DNA of 64,000 nt from an uncultured Lachnospiraceae bacterium (lineage in GTDB: Bacteria; Bacillota; Clostridia; Lachnospirales; Lachnospiraceae), in the NCBI GenBank assembly GCA_900548905.1, contig URMK01000024.1, positions 1 to 64,000 of the forward strand, given 5' to 3'. A program made the position numbers and the translations under genes. Below the pieces are notes generated by a model. The model worked only from the letters and a program-made list of their open reading frames with translations. It made no database searches and was not told the origin of the DNA. Below, piece after piece: positions 23,874 to 33,775 of this stretch; within the stretch, counting starts at the first letter, position 1; every line of letters begins with the position of its first letter.

Positions 23874-25475
23874 TTAAATCAGGTTTTCCACGGCTGCCTT
23901 TTCAATTGGCAGTCCTTTGGTATATCGCTCCACAAACTTGTTGAAGCCTTCCACATCCCTTGTATCGGGATCTATTTTTACACCGGTATTTCCTGCAAAC
24001 ACCCTGTTTTCCAGGAACTGGGCCAGGGACTCATCCGTCTTTTTATCCTTCATATAGGAGGCAAGAAGGGCGATTCCCCATGCGCCGCCCTCACCTGCGG
24101 TTTCCATGACGGAAACGGGGGCATTCACAGCTGCTGCCAGCAGCTTTTGGCCTACTTCCTTGGTCTTGAACAGCCCTCCGTGGCCCAGCAGTTTGTCAAT
24201 CTGTACATTTTCTTCCTTCAGAAGGATATCCAGACCGGTTTTCAGCGCACCGAGTGCGGTAAACAGATGCACACGCATGAAGTTTGCCAGGGTGAAGCTG
24301 CTTTCCGGGTTTCTTACAAACAGAGGACGGCCTTCCTCAAAGCCCGTGATATGTTCTCCTGAGAAATAGTTGTAAGCCAGCAGGCCTCCGCAGTCCGGAT
24401 CCCCCTCCAGGGCTTTGCGGTAGAGGGTGCCGAACAGGTCGTTCTTATCCACCTTCATACCGAACGCCTGGGTAAACTCTTCAAACAGGTCTATCCACGC
24501 ATTCAGATCCGAGGTACAGTTATTGCAGTGGACCATGGCTACAGCGCTTCCGTCAGGAGTCATTACCATATCGATTTCGGGATGTACCTTCGCCAGTTCT
24601 TTTTCCAGGACTACCATAGCAAATACACTGGTTCCCGCGGATACATTGCCGGTACGCTTCGCCACGCTGTTGGTAGCCACCATACCCGTTCCCGCATCTC
24701 CTTCCGGAGGGCATACGGGTATGCCCGCCTGCAGCTGTCCCGTGGTATCCAAAAGCCGTGCGCCTTCTTCCGTCAGGCAGCCCGCATTCTCTCCGGCCAC
24801 CAGGATTTCCGGGAGAATATCCAGAAGCTTCCAGGAAAATCCTTCCGGTGCAACAAGTTCGTCAAAAGCCTTCACCATCCTGCCGCTGTACTGCCTGGTT
24901 GCCGCATCCACAGGCACCATTCCTGCTGCCTCTCCGATACCCAGCACCTTTCTGCCGGTCAGCTTCCAGTGCACATAACCCTCCAACGTTGTCAGGAAAT
25001 CAATATCCTTAACATGCTCCTCCTTATTCAGGATCGCCTGATACAGATGGGCAATGCTCCATCTCTGGGGGATGTTAAAAGAAAACAGCTCCGTCAGCTT
25101 CACGGATGCTTCTTCCGTAATGGTATTTCTCCAGGTACGGAAGGGAACCATCAACTCTCCCTCTTTATTAAAAGCCATATATCCATGCATCATAGCACTG
25201 AAGCCAAGTGCCCCCACCTTTGTCAGAGCAACGCCGTATTTGTCCTGTACATCTTCTGCCATCTTCCGGTAGCTGTCCTGCAGCCCGTTCCAGATATCTT
25301 CCAGGCTATAGGTCCAGATATTATTTTCATAGCGGTTTTCCCATTCATGGTTCCCCGCCGCGATAGGAGTGTTATCCTCCCCTACCAGCACAGCCTTAAT
25401 CCTGGTCGAGCCGAATTCAATCCCCAAAGCTGTGTTTCCATTAACAATTGCGTTTTTAATTTCTGTCATACCCAT
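23874..25475 (-). CDS. araB: FGGY-family carbohydrate kinase, probable L-ribulokinase
   Basis: Sugar kinase of 533 residues predicted to phosphorylate L-ribulose to L-ribulose-5-phosphate with ATP. The N-terminal phosphate loop ALGIEFGSTRIKAVLVGED is clear. The FGGY C-terminal domain contains GGLFKTKEVGQKLLAA near residue 445 and AGEGGAWGIALLAS. The position between araA and araD fixes the likely substrate. By sequence alone it could be called a generic xylulokinase-like FGGY kinase, and it looks unlike the E. coli AraB type. AAGGAGG precedes the ATG, and the gap to araA is 13 bases. Confidence 0.85.
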   Translation of the reverse strand: MGMTEIKNAIVNGNTALGIEFGSTRIKAVLVGEDNTPIAAGNHEWENRYENNIWTYSLEDIWNGLQDSYRKMAEDVQDKYGVALTKVGALGFSAMMHGYMAFNKEGELMVPFRTWRNTITEEASVKLTELFSFNIPQRWSIAHLYQAILNKEEHVKDIDFLTTLEGYVHWKLTGRKVLGIGEAAGMVPVDAATRQYSGRMVKAFDELVAPEGFSWKLLDILPEILVAGENAGCLTEEGARLLDTTGQLQAGIPVCPPEGDAGTGMVATNSVAKRTGNVSAGTSVFAMVVLEKELAKVHPEIDMVMTPDGSAVAMVHCNNCTSDLNAWIDLFEEFTQAFGMKVDKNDLFGTLYRKALEGDPDCGGLLAYNYFSGEHITGFEEGRPLFVRNPESSFTLANFMRVHLFTALGALKTGLDILLKEENVQIDKLLGHGGLFKTKEVGQKLLAAAVNAPVSVMETAGEGGAWGIALLASYMKDKKTDESLAQFLENRVFAGNTGVKIDPDTRDVEGFNKFVERYTKGLPIEKAAVENLI

Positions 25476-25488
25476 AATAAAAACCTCC

Positions 25489-26985
25489 TTATCTGTAATA
25501 TACAGAATTCCATTTCAGTTCATTTTTAAAGCTGCGGATCGTGGTATCTTTATCGATTACCACGCTTTCAATTCCCATGGCGGCCGCCCAGTCAACCATC
25601 TGGTCAACTGTCAGATCATAGGAAAATGCGGTGTGGTGGGCGCCTCCTGCCAGAATCCAGGCCTCGGCCCCAATCTCAAGGCTGGGCTGGGGAGTCCAGA
25701 ATGCCGTGGCGACGGGAAGCTTTGGCATTTCTTTTTCACACTTCTTACAGTCAACCGCATTGATGATCAGGCGGAAACGGTTGCCCAGATCGACCAGGGA
25801 GGTTGCTACCGCAGGCCCTGTCTTGGAGGTGAATACCAGCCGGGCGGGATCCTCTCTGTTTCCCATGGACAGGGGCTGCACCTTAATGGATATGGGGCCT
25901 TCCGCTATGGTAGGGCAGACCTCAAGCATATGGGCCTGCAGAATACCTTCTTTTCCCGGGACCAGATTATATGTATAGTCTTCCATGAAAGAGGTTCCCT
26001 TGGCGCCGGGCACACCAGCCGCCATAATTTTCATCAGACGCACCATTGCCGCCGTTTTCCAGTCCCCTTCTCCGCCGAACCCGTAGCCCTTTTCCATCAA
26101 TCTCTGGATAGCCAGGCCGGGAAGCTGCTGCAGTCCGCCCAACATACCGAAGTGGGTAACAATTGCATGATAATCCCCGTCCTCCAGGAATTTCTCAAGG
26201 CCGATTTCTATTTTTGCCTGAGCCGCTACATGGGCGCGGAATTCTTCCGGATCCCTGCCTTCGGGTAACATCTGATATTTGCTGTAATACTCTTCCACAA
26301 GGGCGTTTACATCCCCTTCGGAAACCGCATTCACATATTCCACCGCATCATTTACACAGTAATGATCGATCTCCCATCCGAATTTAACTTCCGCTTCTAC
26401 CTTATCCCCTTCGGTTACGGCAACATTGTTCATGTTGTCCCCGATACGGCATACCCTGATATGGGAAGATTCCATGATGCCGATTGCCGTTCTCATCCAG
26501 CTTCCTATTTTATCCTGTACCCCGGCATTTGCCCAATGTCCCACAATAATTTTACGCTCTATTCCCATACGGCTCACCATATGGCCGAATTCCCTGTCGC
26601 CGTGGGCAGACTGGTTCTCATTCATGAAATCCATATCGATGGTATCATAAGGGATTTCCTCATTGAACTGGGTATGCAGATGGCACAGCGGCTTGCGGTA
26701 TTCCTTCAATCCCAGAATCCACATTTTTGCGGGGGAGAAGGTATGCATCCAGGTGATAACCCCTGCACATTCTCCGTCTTCATTTGCCTCGTTAAGGGTT
26801 CTTCTGATGGTAGCCGGATCGATTAAAGTGGGTTTCAGAACCACTTCAAAGGGAAGCCTGCCGGATGCGTTCAGCCCTTCCACGATTTTGGCGGAATGCT
26901 CTGCCACCTTTCTCAGGCATTCGTCCCCATACAGGTCCTGGGAACCTGTACAAAACCAGAATTTGTAGTCTCTTCCTGTTTTCAT
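25489..26985 (-). CDS. araA: L-arabinose isomerase
   Basis: Enzyme of 498 residues converting L-arabinose to L-ribulose, Mn-dependent. The ATG at 26985 is favoured because AGGAGG lies before it and the fold starts there (YKFWFCTGSQDLYG). Metal-site segments are visible: a Glu in GFGGEGDWKTAA near residue 300, a Glu in FMEDYTYNLV near 330, a His in VTHFGMLGG, and the late His in GGAHHTAFSYDL near 445. Length is normal. It is the first enzyme gene after araR, which it follows by 63 bases, so it is probably co-transcribed with its regulator. Confidence 0.95.
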   Translation of the reverse strand: MKTGRDYKFWFCTGSQDLYGDECLRKVAEHSAKIVEGLNASGRLPFEVVLKPTLIDPATIRRTLNEANEDGECAGVITWMHTFSPAKMWILGLKEYRKPLCHLHTQFNEEIPYDTIDMDFMNENQSAHGDREFGHMVSRMGIERKIIVGHWANAGVQDKIGSWMRTAIGIMESSHIRVCRIGDNMNNVAVTEGDKVEAEVKFGWEIDHYCVNDAVEYVNAVSEGDVNALVEEYYSKYQMLPEGRDPEEFRAHVAAQAKIEIGLEKFLEDGDYHAIVTHFGMLGGLQQLPGLAIQRLMEKGYGFGGEGDWKTAAMVRLMKIMAAGVPGAKGTSFMEDYTYNLVPGKEGILQAHMLEVCPTIAEGPISIKVQPLSMGNREDPARLVFTSKTGPAVATSLVDLGNRFRLIINAVDCKKCEKEMPKLPVATAFWTPQPSLEIGAEAWILAGGAHHTAFSYDLTVDQMVDWAAAMGIESVVIDKDTTIRSFKNELKWNSVYYR

Positions 26986-27048
26986 TTTGTTTTTCCTCCT
27001 AAATAAAATTATTGATATGTGGTAACTGTCCGGTACCTTCACAGTTCC

Positions 27049-28134
27049 TTACTGCCGCTTCAGATGCCTGACGGAGTCTCTTTCCACAAGTTCCGTCACA
27101 AATTCGCAGGTTCCGTCAAACGTATTATTCTTCATGACTGCCAGCAGATTTTCCGCCGCCCTGGCCCCCAGCCTGTCGGTGGGATGGTGTACGCTGGTGA
27201 GCCTGGTCTCCGCCAGCTCCGCCAGCTCCGAGTCATCGATGCTGATTAATGAAATATCCTCAGGCACCCGGATTCCCTCTTCCTTCAGAAGCCCTTCCAG
27301 CTGAAAAGCAATTTTGTCGTTATAACAGAAAACAGCGGTACATTCTTTAAAATTCCGGAGAATCCTTTCCCGGTAATCATGAAGATGCTGTTCCCCCTCT
27401 GTATCCAGCCAGACAATTCCGGAATCCCCTGCGGGAATGCCGGCCCTCCTGCACACATCCAGATACCCCGCATAACGCAGATGCCCCTGGCCGTCATCGA
27501 ATTTCAGAAGAGCACCGATTTTACGGTGTCCGGCATCTATCAGATATTTGACTGCCATTTCCGCCGCCTGCCTGTCATGGAGTGTGACGTGGGGCAGCGC
27601 CAGCCCGGGATAATAACTGTTAATAAACAAAATCGGTATTTTCCGCTCCATCAGCTTTTTAAGCAGAGGGAGATTGGGATTGGGCAGGCCGCTTTTGGTG
27701 GCTTCCATAATGATTCCTGCCACATCATCCCTGGCTGTTATATCCTCCAGAATGGTACGTTCCCGTTCCAGCTGGTTGTTGGTAAACGCTATCTGCACCG
27801 AGTAGCCTCTTTCAAACAGCGTGTTTTCAATCCCCTGTATGGTCCTGGGAAAAATATAGCCGTCCACATAGGTGGTCACCACCGCTACTCTCGTCTTATT
27901 CTCCAGGGCGGCCGACCGGCTGTCACTGATATACGTGCCGCTTCCCTGCCTCCTGACCACTATCCCTTCTTCCTCCAGGACACCAATGGCATGACGTACC
28001 GTCTGCCTGCTTAAGCCGAACAGCACGCTCAGCTCATTTTCAGAATTCAGCTTATCTCCGGGACACAGTTCTTTCTTTTCCAGCCTTTCCTTCACCCAGT
28101 CGGCCAATTCCCTGTACTTGGCTTTTTTCTCCAT
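27049..28134 (-). CDS. araR: AraR-type transcriptional repressor (GntR HTH with LacI-like sensor)
   Basis: Repressor of 361 residues. Residues 1-70 form a GntR winged helix-turn-helix, with the recognition region LSVLFGLSRQTVRHAIGVLE and the wing motif GSGTYI. Residues about 85-355 form a periplasmic-binding-like sugar sensor with LISIDDSELAEL and the C-terminal VHHPTDRLGARAAENL. This GntR-LacI chimera is diagnostic of AraR, which releases DNA when it binds L-arabinose. It heads its own operon. A TTGACA-17-TATAGT promoter and a long palindrome upstream fit autoregulation. Confidence 0.93.
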   Translation of the reverse strand: MEKKAKYRELADWVKERLEKKELCPGDKLNSENELSVLFGLSRQTVRHAIGVLEEEGIVVRRQGSGTYISDSRSAALENKTRVAVVTTYVDGYIFPRTIQGIENTLFERGYSVQIAFTNNQLERERTILEDITARDDVAGIIMEATKSGLPNPNLPLLKKLMERKIPILFINSYYPGLALPHVTLHDRQAAEMAVKYLIDAGHRKIGALLKFDDGQGHLRYAGYLDVCRRAGIPAGDSGIVWLDTEGEQHLHDYRERILRNFKECTAVFCYNDKIAFQLEGLLKEEGIRVPEDISLISIDDSELAELAETRLTSVHHPTDRLGARAAENLLAVMKNNTFDGTCEFVTELVERDSVRHLKRQ

Positions 28135-28262
28135 ACAATCCCTCCCTGTCCGAATGGTTGCCCTTCCCTTCCTGCCATAGTTGTACCTATGTTTTTACAA
28201 GTTGTATTCTTCCTGTACCACGTGTAACAAGCCAAGGTCAGGCAAGGCTGTCCGTTATTTTC

Positions 28263-28291
28263 ACTATAGTCCAAACAAATGCGCATGTCAA
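28263..28291 (-). promoter_or_regulatory. Promoter of the araR-araA operon
   Basis: -35 TTGACA (28286-28291), 17-nt spacer, -10 TATAGT (28263-28268), about 130 bases before the araR ATG. A near-consensus promoter. A second pair of AraR-like half-sites (TTGTA near 28182 and TACAA near 28197) lies downstream of it. Confidence 0.85.
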
Positions 28292-28319
28292 TATTATAAT
28301 GACATTTCAAAATACATTT

Positions 28320-28349
28320 AATAAAAGTTGTATGTATACAACTTTTATT
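28320..28349. promoter_or_regulatory. Probable AraR operator
   Basis: A 14-bp arm palindrome with a 2-bp centre, core AAAGTTGTAT-GT-ATACAACTTT. It lies 28 bases upstream of the araR -35 box, between araR and the divergent DUF885 gene. The TTGTA/TACAA core resembles the AraR box known from Bacillus subtilis, so it could control both directions. Confidence 0.7.
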
Positions 28350-28455
28350 TTTGTACATAGCCAATTCCTGCTGCGGACGCAATGAGTGAGATTCCCTGTC
28401 ATGAATATTCCCGAGGACTCATAAACTGTTAAAAACCCCCCAAGGAATAAGTTCT

Positions 28456-30330
28456 TTGAAAAAACGCATTCCACTCATTATCACCGCCGCGGCCCTTCTT
28501 CTTTTTTCAGGGCTGTTTCTTTTTTTATACCTCTACAACGATACCCTCCGCTTCCGCCATCTGACAGAGGAATTATTTGCAGAGTCCTTCCGTCAGGATA
28601 GCCTCAGCCTGCACTATACTTTGGCCGATCCTTCAGACTATCTCCAGAAGCCGTCTCCGGCCACGCTCCCCCTGTATTCCAGGCAGTCCCGGCAGGAAGC
28701 GGCCGCCGTCCTGGAAAACCAGCTTCTCATTCTGCAGGAGATCAATCCGGAAAGACTGAATAAACAGGACCGTTACACCTGGTCCCTTCTTGTTCCCTAT
28801 CTGGAAAATGAACTGGCGGGCGCGCACTGTGAATACTACGAGGAACCGCTCACGCCATCCTCCGGGATGCAGTCACAGCTTCCCGTCCTCCTGGCGGAGT
28901 ATTCCTTCCGGACGAAAGAGGATCTGGAGGATTATCTGGAAATCCTGGAGAGCATCCCCGCATACCTGGAAAGTCTTGCCCAATACGAAAAAGAGAAAGC
29001 GAACGCAGGTATGTTTATGACGGAGTCGGATGCCAATTCCATTGTAAAACAATGCGATGCCATTATGGATCCCGCCCTGCTTTCTTCCGGGGAACATTTT
29101 CTCCAGACCACCTTTCAGGAACGCACGGAATCCCTTGTGCAGGAGGGCCTGCTGACCGGGGAGGAAATGGAATTCTACATAGCGGAAAATAACCGGATCC
29201 TGACCACGCTGGTAGCGCCGGCATATACGGCCCTGGCAGATGCCATCTTTCTTCTTTCCGGAAGCGGCACTCATCAGGGAGGTTTATGTGAACTGCCCTC
29301 CGGCGGTGCCTACTACCTCTACCTTCTCCGGCACAACACCGGCAGCTTCCGCACGCCGGAGGAAATACAGGCCATGCTTTCGGACCAGTTCCAAAGCTGC
29401 TATCAGAACCTCCAGGCTCTGGTGGAAACCTATCGGGAACAAACAGGAAGTACCTCCATCACCCTCAGTGCTATCCCGGAATTTCCTTTTGAGAATGCCC
29501 AGGAAATCCTGACCGATTTGCAGCAGCGTATCCAGACGGACTTTCCCCCGCTCAGCGGGCTTACAAATACCCTTCCCACCTGCCGCACCAAAACGGTGGC
29601 GGAATCCATGGAGGACTACACCAGCCCGGCCTTTTACCTCACTCCGCCTATTGATGATTTGGAGGATAATGTAATCTATGTCAACAACGCCTCCACTTCC
29701 CCGGGGCTTGAACTGTATACCACACTGGCGCACGAGGGCTACCCGGGCCATTTATATCAGACCGTATACAGCCAGCTTTATGAAAATTCCCAAACTGCCA
29801 ATCCGGTGCGAAGCGCCTTGTTCTACGGCGGTTTTGTGGAAGGCTGGGCCTATTACGTGGAAAATATCGCCTATGGCTATGCTTCCGACGTCCTGCTTGC
29901 CGACGGGGCTCCGAATGTTACCACCCTGTTAGTGGATATTGCCTGCCTGGAACGGAACCTGCAGGTAAACCTTTATTGCCTGCTGGATCTGTCCATTCAT
30001 TATTACGGCGCAACCCGCCAGGACGTATACCGTTCTCTCGCCGCCTTCGGCATTTCGGATACGGAAACTGCAGACGCCATTTACGATTATATCCGGACGG
30101 AGCCAACCACCTATCTGAAATATTATCTGGGTTACCTGGAAATACTGGCTCTGCAGGAAAAAGCAAAAGAGCTTTGGGGGCAGGATTACACCCCGCTTCG
30201 GTTCCATACCTTCCTCTTGCAGGCAGGCCCGTCGGACTTTACCAATTTGGAAAAACGGCTGGGAGAGACCCCGGTTACCAGAACTACCATTGCTTATACG
30301 AAAACGGATAAAAAGCTGGCAATGCAATAG
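28456..30330 (+). CDS. DUF885 family membrane-anchored protein
   Basis: Protein of 624 residues beginning at a TTG with AAGGA nine bases upstream. An N-terminal hydrophobic segment (about 5-25) probably anchors or exports it. The remainder is the helical DUF885 domain, including the signature HEGYPGH near residue 426, a His-Glu...His arrangement like that of zinc peptidases, with FVEGWAYY about 40 residues on. A secreted metallopeptidase role is plausible but not shown for the family as a whole. It is divergent from araR; the palindrome between them suggests possible but unproven arabinose control. An intrinsic terminator follows. Confidence 0.82.
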   Translation: MKKRIPLIITAAALLLFSGLFLFLYLYNDTLRFRHLTEELFAESFRQDSLSLHYTLADPSDYLQKPSPATLPLYSRQSRQEAAAVLENQLLILQEINPERLNKQDRYTWSLLVPYLENELAGAHCEYYEEPLTPSSGMQSQLPVLLAEYSFRTKEDLEDYLEILESIPAYLESLAQYEKEKANAGMFMTESDANSIVKQCDAIMDPALLSSGEHFLQTTFQERTESLVQEGLLTGEEMEFYIAENNRILTTLVAPAYTALADAIFLLSGSGTHQGGLCELPSGGAYYLYLLRHNTGSFRTPEEIQAMLSDQFQSCYQNLQALVETYREQTGSTSITLSAIPEFPFENAQEILTDLQQRIQTDFPPLSGLTNTLPTCRTKTVAESMEDYTSPAFYLTPPIDDLEDNVIYVNNASTSPGLELYTTLAHEGYPGHLYQTVYSQLYENSQTANPVRSALFYGGFVEGWAYYVENIAYGYASDVLLADGAPNVTTLLVDIACLERNLQVNLYCLLDLSIHYYGATRQDVYRSLAAFGISDTETADAIYDYIRTEPTTYLKYYLGYLEILALQEKAKELWGQDYTPLRFHTFLLQAGPSDFTNLEKRLGETPVTRTTIAYTKTDKKLAMQ

Positions 30331-30351
30331 ATTATTAACCAAATAGAAAAT

Positions 30352-30410
30352 GCCGTCAGTGACCAGGATGATAATCCATCGGTACATTGACGGCGTTCTT
30401 TCTTTTTTAT
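30352..30410 (+). terminator. Intrinsic terminator of the DUF885 gene
   Basis: A 10-bp stem (30352-30361 with 30385-30394, one G-U) is followed by TTCTTTCTTTTTT. It overlaps the end of the opposing ROK gene. Confidence 0.85.
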
Positions 30411-31405
30411 TCCTGTTCCTTTTTACCAAAAGCCACAGACAACGCAGCATAATCACCTATTTGTTCCCCCAGCCTGGCGGGAACTATCCTGCAGACCTCC
30501 CGTGATGCTTTGAGTGCTTCCTTTTCTATCACTTTTTTCAGGCTGGGCAGTAACAAATGTTCACTCCGTTCGTAAATGCTCCCAAGGACAATGATCTCGG
30601 GATTCAGAATGTCAATTATGACAGAAAGTCCCATGCCCAGATAATAACCGCTTGTTTTATAGATGTCACGTGCCAGCTCATCCCCCTGTTCGGCTGCCCG
30701 GGCCACCGTTTTAGCCGTCAGCCCTTCCAGTGCATTCAATTCAGGGCACAGGGCCGGCTTAATACCTATCTGCAGTTTTTCCACCACTTTGGCTTTTGCA
30801 ATCTGGGCTATCCCGCCTCCGCTGCAGAAGCCTTCAAAGGAACCGGATTTTCCGAAGCCAACAGGACCTTCTTTTTCCAGACGGATATGCCCCACTTCCC
30901 CGGCCATGTCATTTGTCCCATTGTATAACCTTCCATCCAGTATCAATCCCGCCCCCATACCTGTACCGCATGTAAGAAAAACCAGATTCCGGTACCCTCT
31001 TCCGGCACCGAACTTCCACTCGGCAAGTGCACATGCATTGGCGTCATTCTGGATCAGGGTCCTGATACGGAATTCCTCTTCCATCAACCTTACAATAGGG
31101 ATATCGTTCCATCCGTACAGGTTCGGAGGATTCATAATGATACCTTTCCTGTGATCCAGCGGTCCGCCGCAGCTGATTCCCAAACCTATGGCATTCTCCG
31201 GCAAGACATGGTTTCTCCGCATTATTTCATGAACAGCATCCATAATATTTCTGATAGTAAATGCAGGTCCTTTGGCTGCTTCTGTAGGAAAGCATATTTT
31301 ATCTATTATAAATCCTTTCAGGCTGTTATCCGGTATGTGTCCTTCTCCGAGTACTACGGAACATTTGGTTCCTCCTATATCCACGCCTATTGCATATTTC
31401 TCCAT
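30407..31405 (-). CDS. ROK family sugar kinase lacking the zinc motif
   Basis: Kinase of 332 residues from the ATG at 31405, which has AAGGAG upstream and begins the ATP-binding fold (VDIGGTKCSVV). The catalytic Asp lies in QNDANACALAEW near residue 110, and the second phosphate loop in CGTGMGAGL. Where most ROK proteins have the zinc motif CxCGxxGCxE, this one reads VGFGKSGSFE, so all three Cys are lost. It probably phosphorylates a hexose released by the adjacent GH2 enzyme, such as mannose or glucose; the exact sugar is inferred. It is the last gene of the mannoside-type operon. Confidence 0.83.
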   Translation of the reverse strand: MEKYAIGVDIGGTKCSVVLGEGHIPDNSLKGFIIDKICFPTEAAKGPAFTIRNIMDAVHEIMRRNHVLPENAIGLGISCGGPLDHRKGIIMNPPNLYGWNDIPIVRLMEEEFRIRTLIQNDANACALAEWKFGAGRGYRNLVFLTCGTGMGAGLILDGRLYNGTNDMAGEVGHIRLEKEGPVGFGKSGSFEGFCSGGGIAQIAKAKVVEKLQIGIKPALCPELNALEGLTAKTVARAAEQGDELARDIYKTSGYYLGMGLSVIIDILNPEIIVLGSIYERSEHLLLPSLKKVIEKEALKASREVCRIVPARLGEQIGDYAALSVAFGKKEQE

Positions 31406-31447
31406 GATTGTTCTCCTTATCCGGATTAGCAGCATCAGTGATTCTGA

Positions 31448-33757
31448 TTACAGTCCTGCTTTTCTGATGCATTCCATATACAAATCCTTATTAAACGGAG
31501 GCGCCCATAAAGTATAATGATTTTTATACTCTTTTCCGTCACACATCCACTCTATAAGGAAAAACTTATCATAGGCAACCGTATCTACCGAAGCTATCAC
31601 GACAGAAGAATCTGCAGGAATCCTGCATTCTCCTTCATATATAACACGTTCCGATATAACGTCAGTCACTTTAAACAGAACTTGCTTTTCCGCATCACAG
31701 TCATTTATTCCATATAACTGCGCCGTGTGTCCGTCAGGTTCATCAAACATCAATGCAGTCCTGGCCTGAGAACGTTTGATATAGTAATAAGCCATTTTTT
31801 TATTATAATAGTAATCAACCACAGCATCGGAAAACTGCGGGCAGCCGTCGATCACATTCCACCATATAATTCCTGTCCTTCTCCATTTCCCGATACGGAA
31901 TCTTTCTATAAAATACTTTTTGGCTTCCGCCTGGGATATCTGACTCATACACACAAAATCCTCAAGATTGTCGGGAACTTCCCCAAACAAAACTTTTATC
32001 TGATTAGCCATCAGTTCAATTCTGTAGGCGTATGTCTCGTCCTCCTTCATAGTAGGAGATGATGCATGAAGCCGCCATTCCCCGTTATCCGTATAAGGCC
32101 AAAGCCCCTCCGGTGTAATAAACTTATTTATTGACTCTGTCCCGGGACAGCCGTGATACCCGGTTTCACTTGCAAAGTGCGCAAGTGCATTCCGATAATA
32201 ATCTCCCTTATAATAATCCCTTGGCCCCCATAAATGCTGTTCCGGAAGATAGGAATCGGAAGTGGAAAATTGATAGGCAGTCTCATCCATATAGGGCGAG
32301 CTGGGCAGATAATCCCTTATGTAGTCGTTCATCCGCAAAACCTGGGGTATTATTTGCCTGGTATTTCTGTTCTGATTCGGATCCAGTCTGTAATTTGTAA
32401 GCCATCCATAAGACATATCATTTTCATTATCGCCGGACCAAAGCGCCAGACAGGCATGCTGCCGAAGCCTTCTCACCTGCCATATCACTTCGTCTTCAAA
32501 ATTCCTGAGAAATGCCTCGTTTTCCGGATACAGACCGCAGGCCTGCATAAAATCCTGCCACACCAAGATACCCAGTTCATCACAGCGTTCATATAAATAA
32601 TCATCTTCATAATACCCGCCTCCCCAGCAGCGGATCATATTGCAGTCCAGGTCTTCAACCAGTTTCAATGAGGGTTCAATCCGTTCTTTTCCTCTTGACG
32701 GAAGTGAATCAAGGGGAACCCAGTTCGTGCCTAATATAAAAGTTTTCTTATGGTTAACAATAAAGCAGAATTCACCTTTCCCCTCTTCATCCGTCAGGCT
32801 TGTTTTCTGTAATTCCACCGTTCTGATACCAAAACGGAACTCTTTTCGGGCATAGCAGACCCCTTCTTTCATCAGCTGTACCTTAACATCATATAATTCC
32901 GGTTTTCCGGAACGCCTCGGCCACCAAAGAACAGGATTGTTTACATCTAAAGTAAAATGTCCGGCTTTAGACCACACATCCCAACTCTTGCGGAAACAAG
33001 AATCCCGGCAGCTGCCTTCCAACACAACTTCAAACCCCTGGTACGCTTCTTCATTCAAATCCAGTTCATAGAAATATTCCAACTGGGTACTGCTGTAATC
33101 GTCCTCCAGATTCCTCACAAAAAGATAGCTTTGTATAAAACGGAACTCCGGTTTTGGATAGATTACGACGGATCTCCATATACCGCCGGATAACATTCTG
33201 GGGAAAATATCCCAACCATACATATAGGGTGATTTTCTGATATTCAAACTGTCCATTTCGTATTTCAGTCCATTTTGGAATAATGGATTGTCATACTTTC
33301 TCGCTTCCAGGTTCACGGGCACAATATGTACCAGAAGCTCATTGCTCCCTTTTTTTAACAGGTCTGTTCCAATTTCAAACGAATACCCTTTCAGCATATT
33401 TTCCGTATGTGCTATAAGGATCCCGTTTAAATAAATATCTGCAATCGTATCAATTCCGTCAAACTGCAGAACATAGGTGTCACTTTCCAATTCTTCCAAT
33501 TTAAATTCTTTTCCGTAAAAAAGATGATCCATTTCCCGGTCCAGAGATTTCAACAGATTTTTTCCGTAAAAGGGATCGTCAATTATCCCCGCCTTTTCCA
33601 AATCTATTTCATAATTACCCGGAACACGACCTTCAATCACCGTAATTCCACTGCTGCACAGATCTTGCAAATTACAAATATCTACTTTTTCCTTTTTATA
33701 CGTTTCATTCGGACATATCCCTAATGTCCATACCCCGTCCAATACTGTTTTCCGCAT
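31448..33757 (-). CDS. Glycoside hydrolase family 2, probable beta-mannosidase
   Basis: Cytoplasmic enzyme of 769 residues; no signal peptide. The order is an N-terminal sugar-binding jelly-roll (about 1-180) with VPGNYEIDLEKAGIIDDPFYG-like text typical of beta-mannosidases, an Ig-like domain, then the TIM barrel. The acid/base Glu lies in LWSGDNEN near residue 440 and the nucleophile Glu in ASETGYHG near 530. WWNVIDGCPQ near 635 also fits mannosidases. A beta-glucuronidase or beta-galactosidase role is less likely. It is somewhat shorter than long beta-mannosidases. It acts on disaccharides delivered by the importer encoded upstream; GAGAGGG precedes the ATG. Confidence 0.85.
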   Translation of the reverse strand: MRKTVLDGVWTLGICPNETYKKEKVDICNLQDLCSSGITVIEGRVPGNYEIDLEKAGIIDDPFYGKNLLKSLDREMDHLFYGKEFKLEELESDTYVLQFDGIDTIADIYLNGILIAHTENMLKGYSFEIGTDLLKKGSNELLVHIVPVNLEARKYDNPLFQNGLKYEMDSLNIRKSPYMYGWDIFPRMLSGGIWRSVVIYPKPEFRFIQSYLFVRNLEDDYSSTQLEYFYELDLNEEAYQGFEVVLEGSCRDSCFRKSWDVWSKAGHFTLDVNNPVLWWPRRSGKPELYDVKVQLMKEGVCYARKEFRFGIRTVELQKTSLTDEEGKGEFCFIVNHKKTFILGTNWVPLDSLPSRGKERIEPSLKLVEDLDCNMIRCWGGGYYEDDYLYERCDELGILVWQDFMQACGLYPENEAFLRNFEDEVIWQVRRLRQHACLALWSGDNENDMSYGWLTNYRLDPNQNRNTRQIIPQVLRMNDYIRDYLPSSPYMDETAYQFSTSDSYLPEQHLWGPRDYYKGDYYRNALAHFASETGYHGCPGTESINKFITPEGLWPYTDNGEWRLHASSPTMKEDETYAYRIELMANQIKVLFGEVPDNLEDFVCMSQISQAEAKKYFIERFRIGKWRRTGIIWWNVIDGCPQFSDAVVDYYYNKKMAYYYIKRSQARTALMFDEPDGHTAQLYGINDCDAEKQVLFKVTDVISERVIYEGECRIPADSSVVIASVDTVAYDKFFLIEWMCDGKEYKNHYTLWAPPFNKDLYMECIRKAGL

Positions 33758-33775
33758 TCTTTAGCCCTCTCTTCG

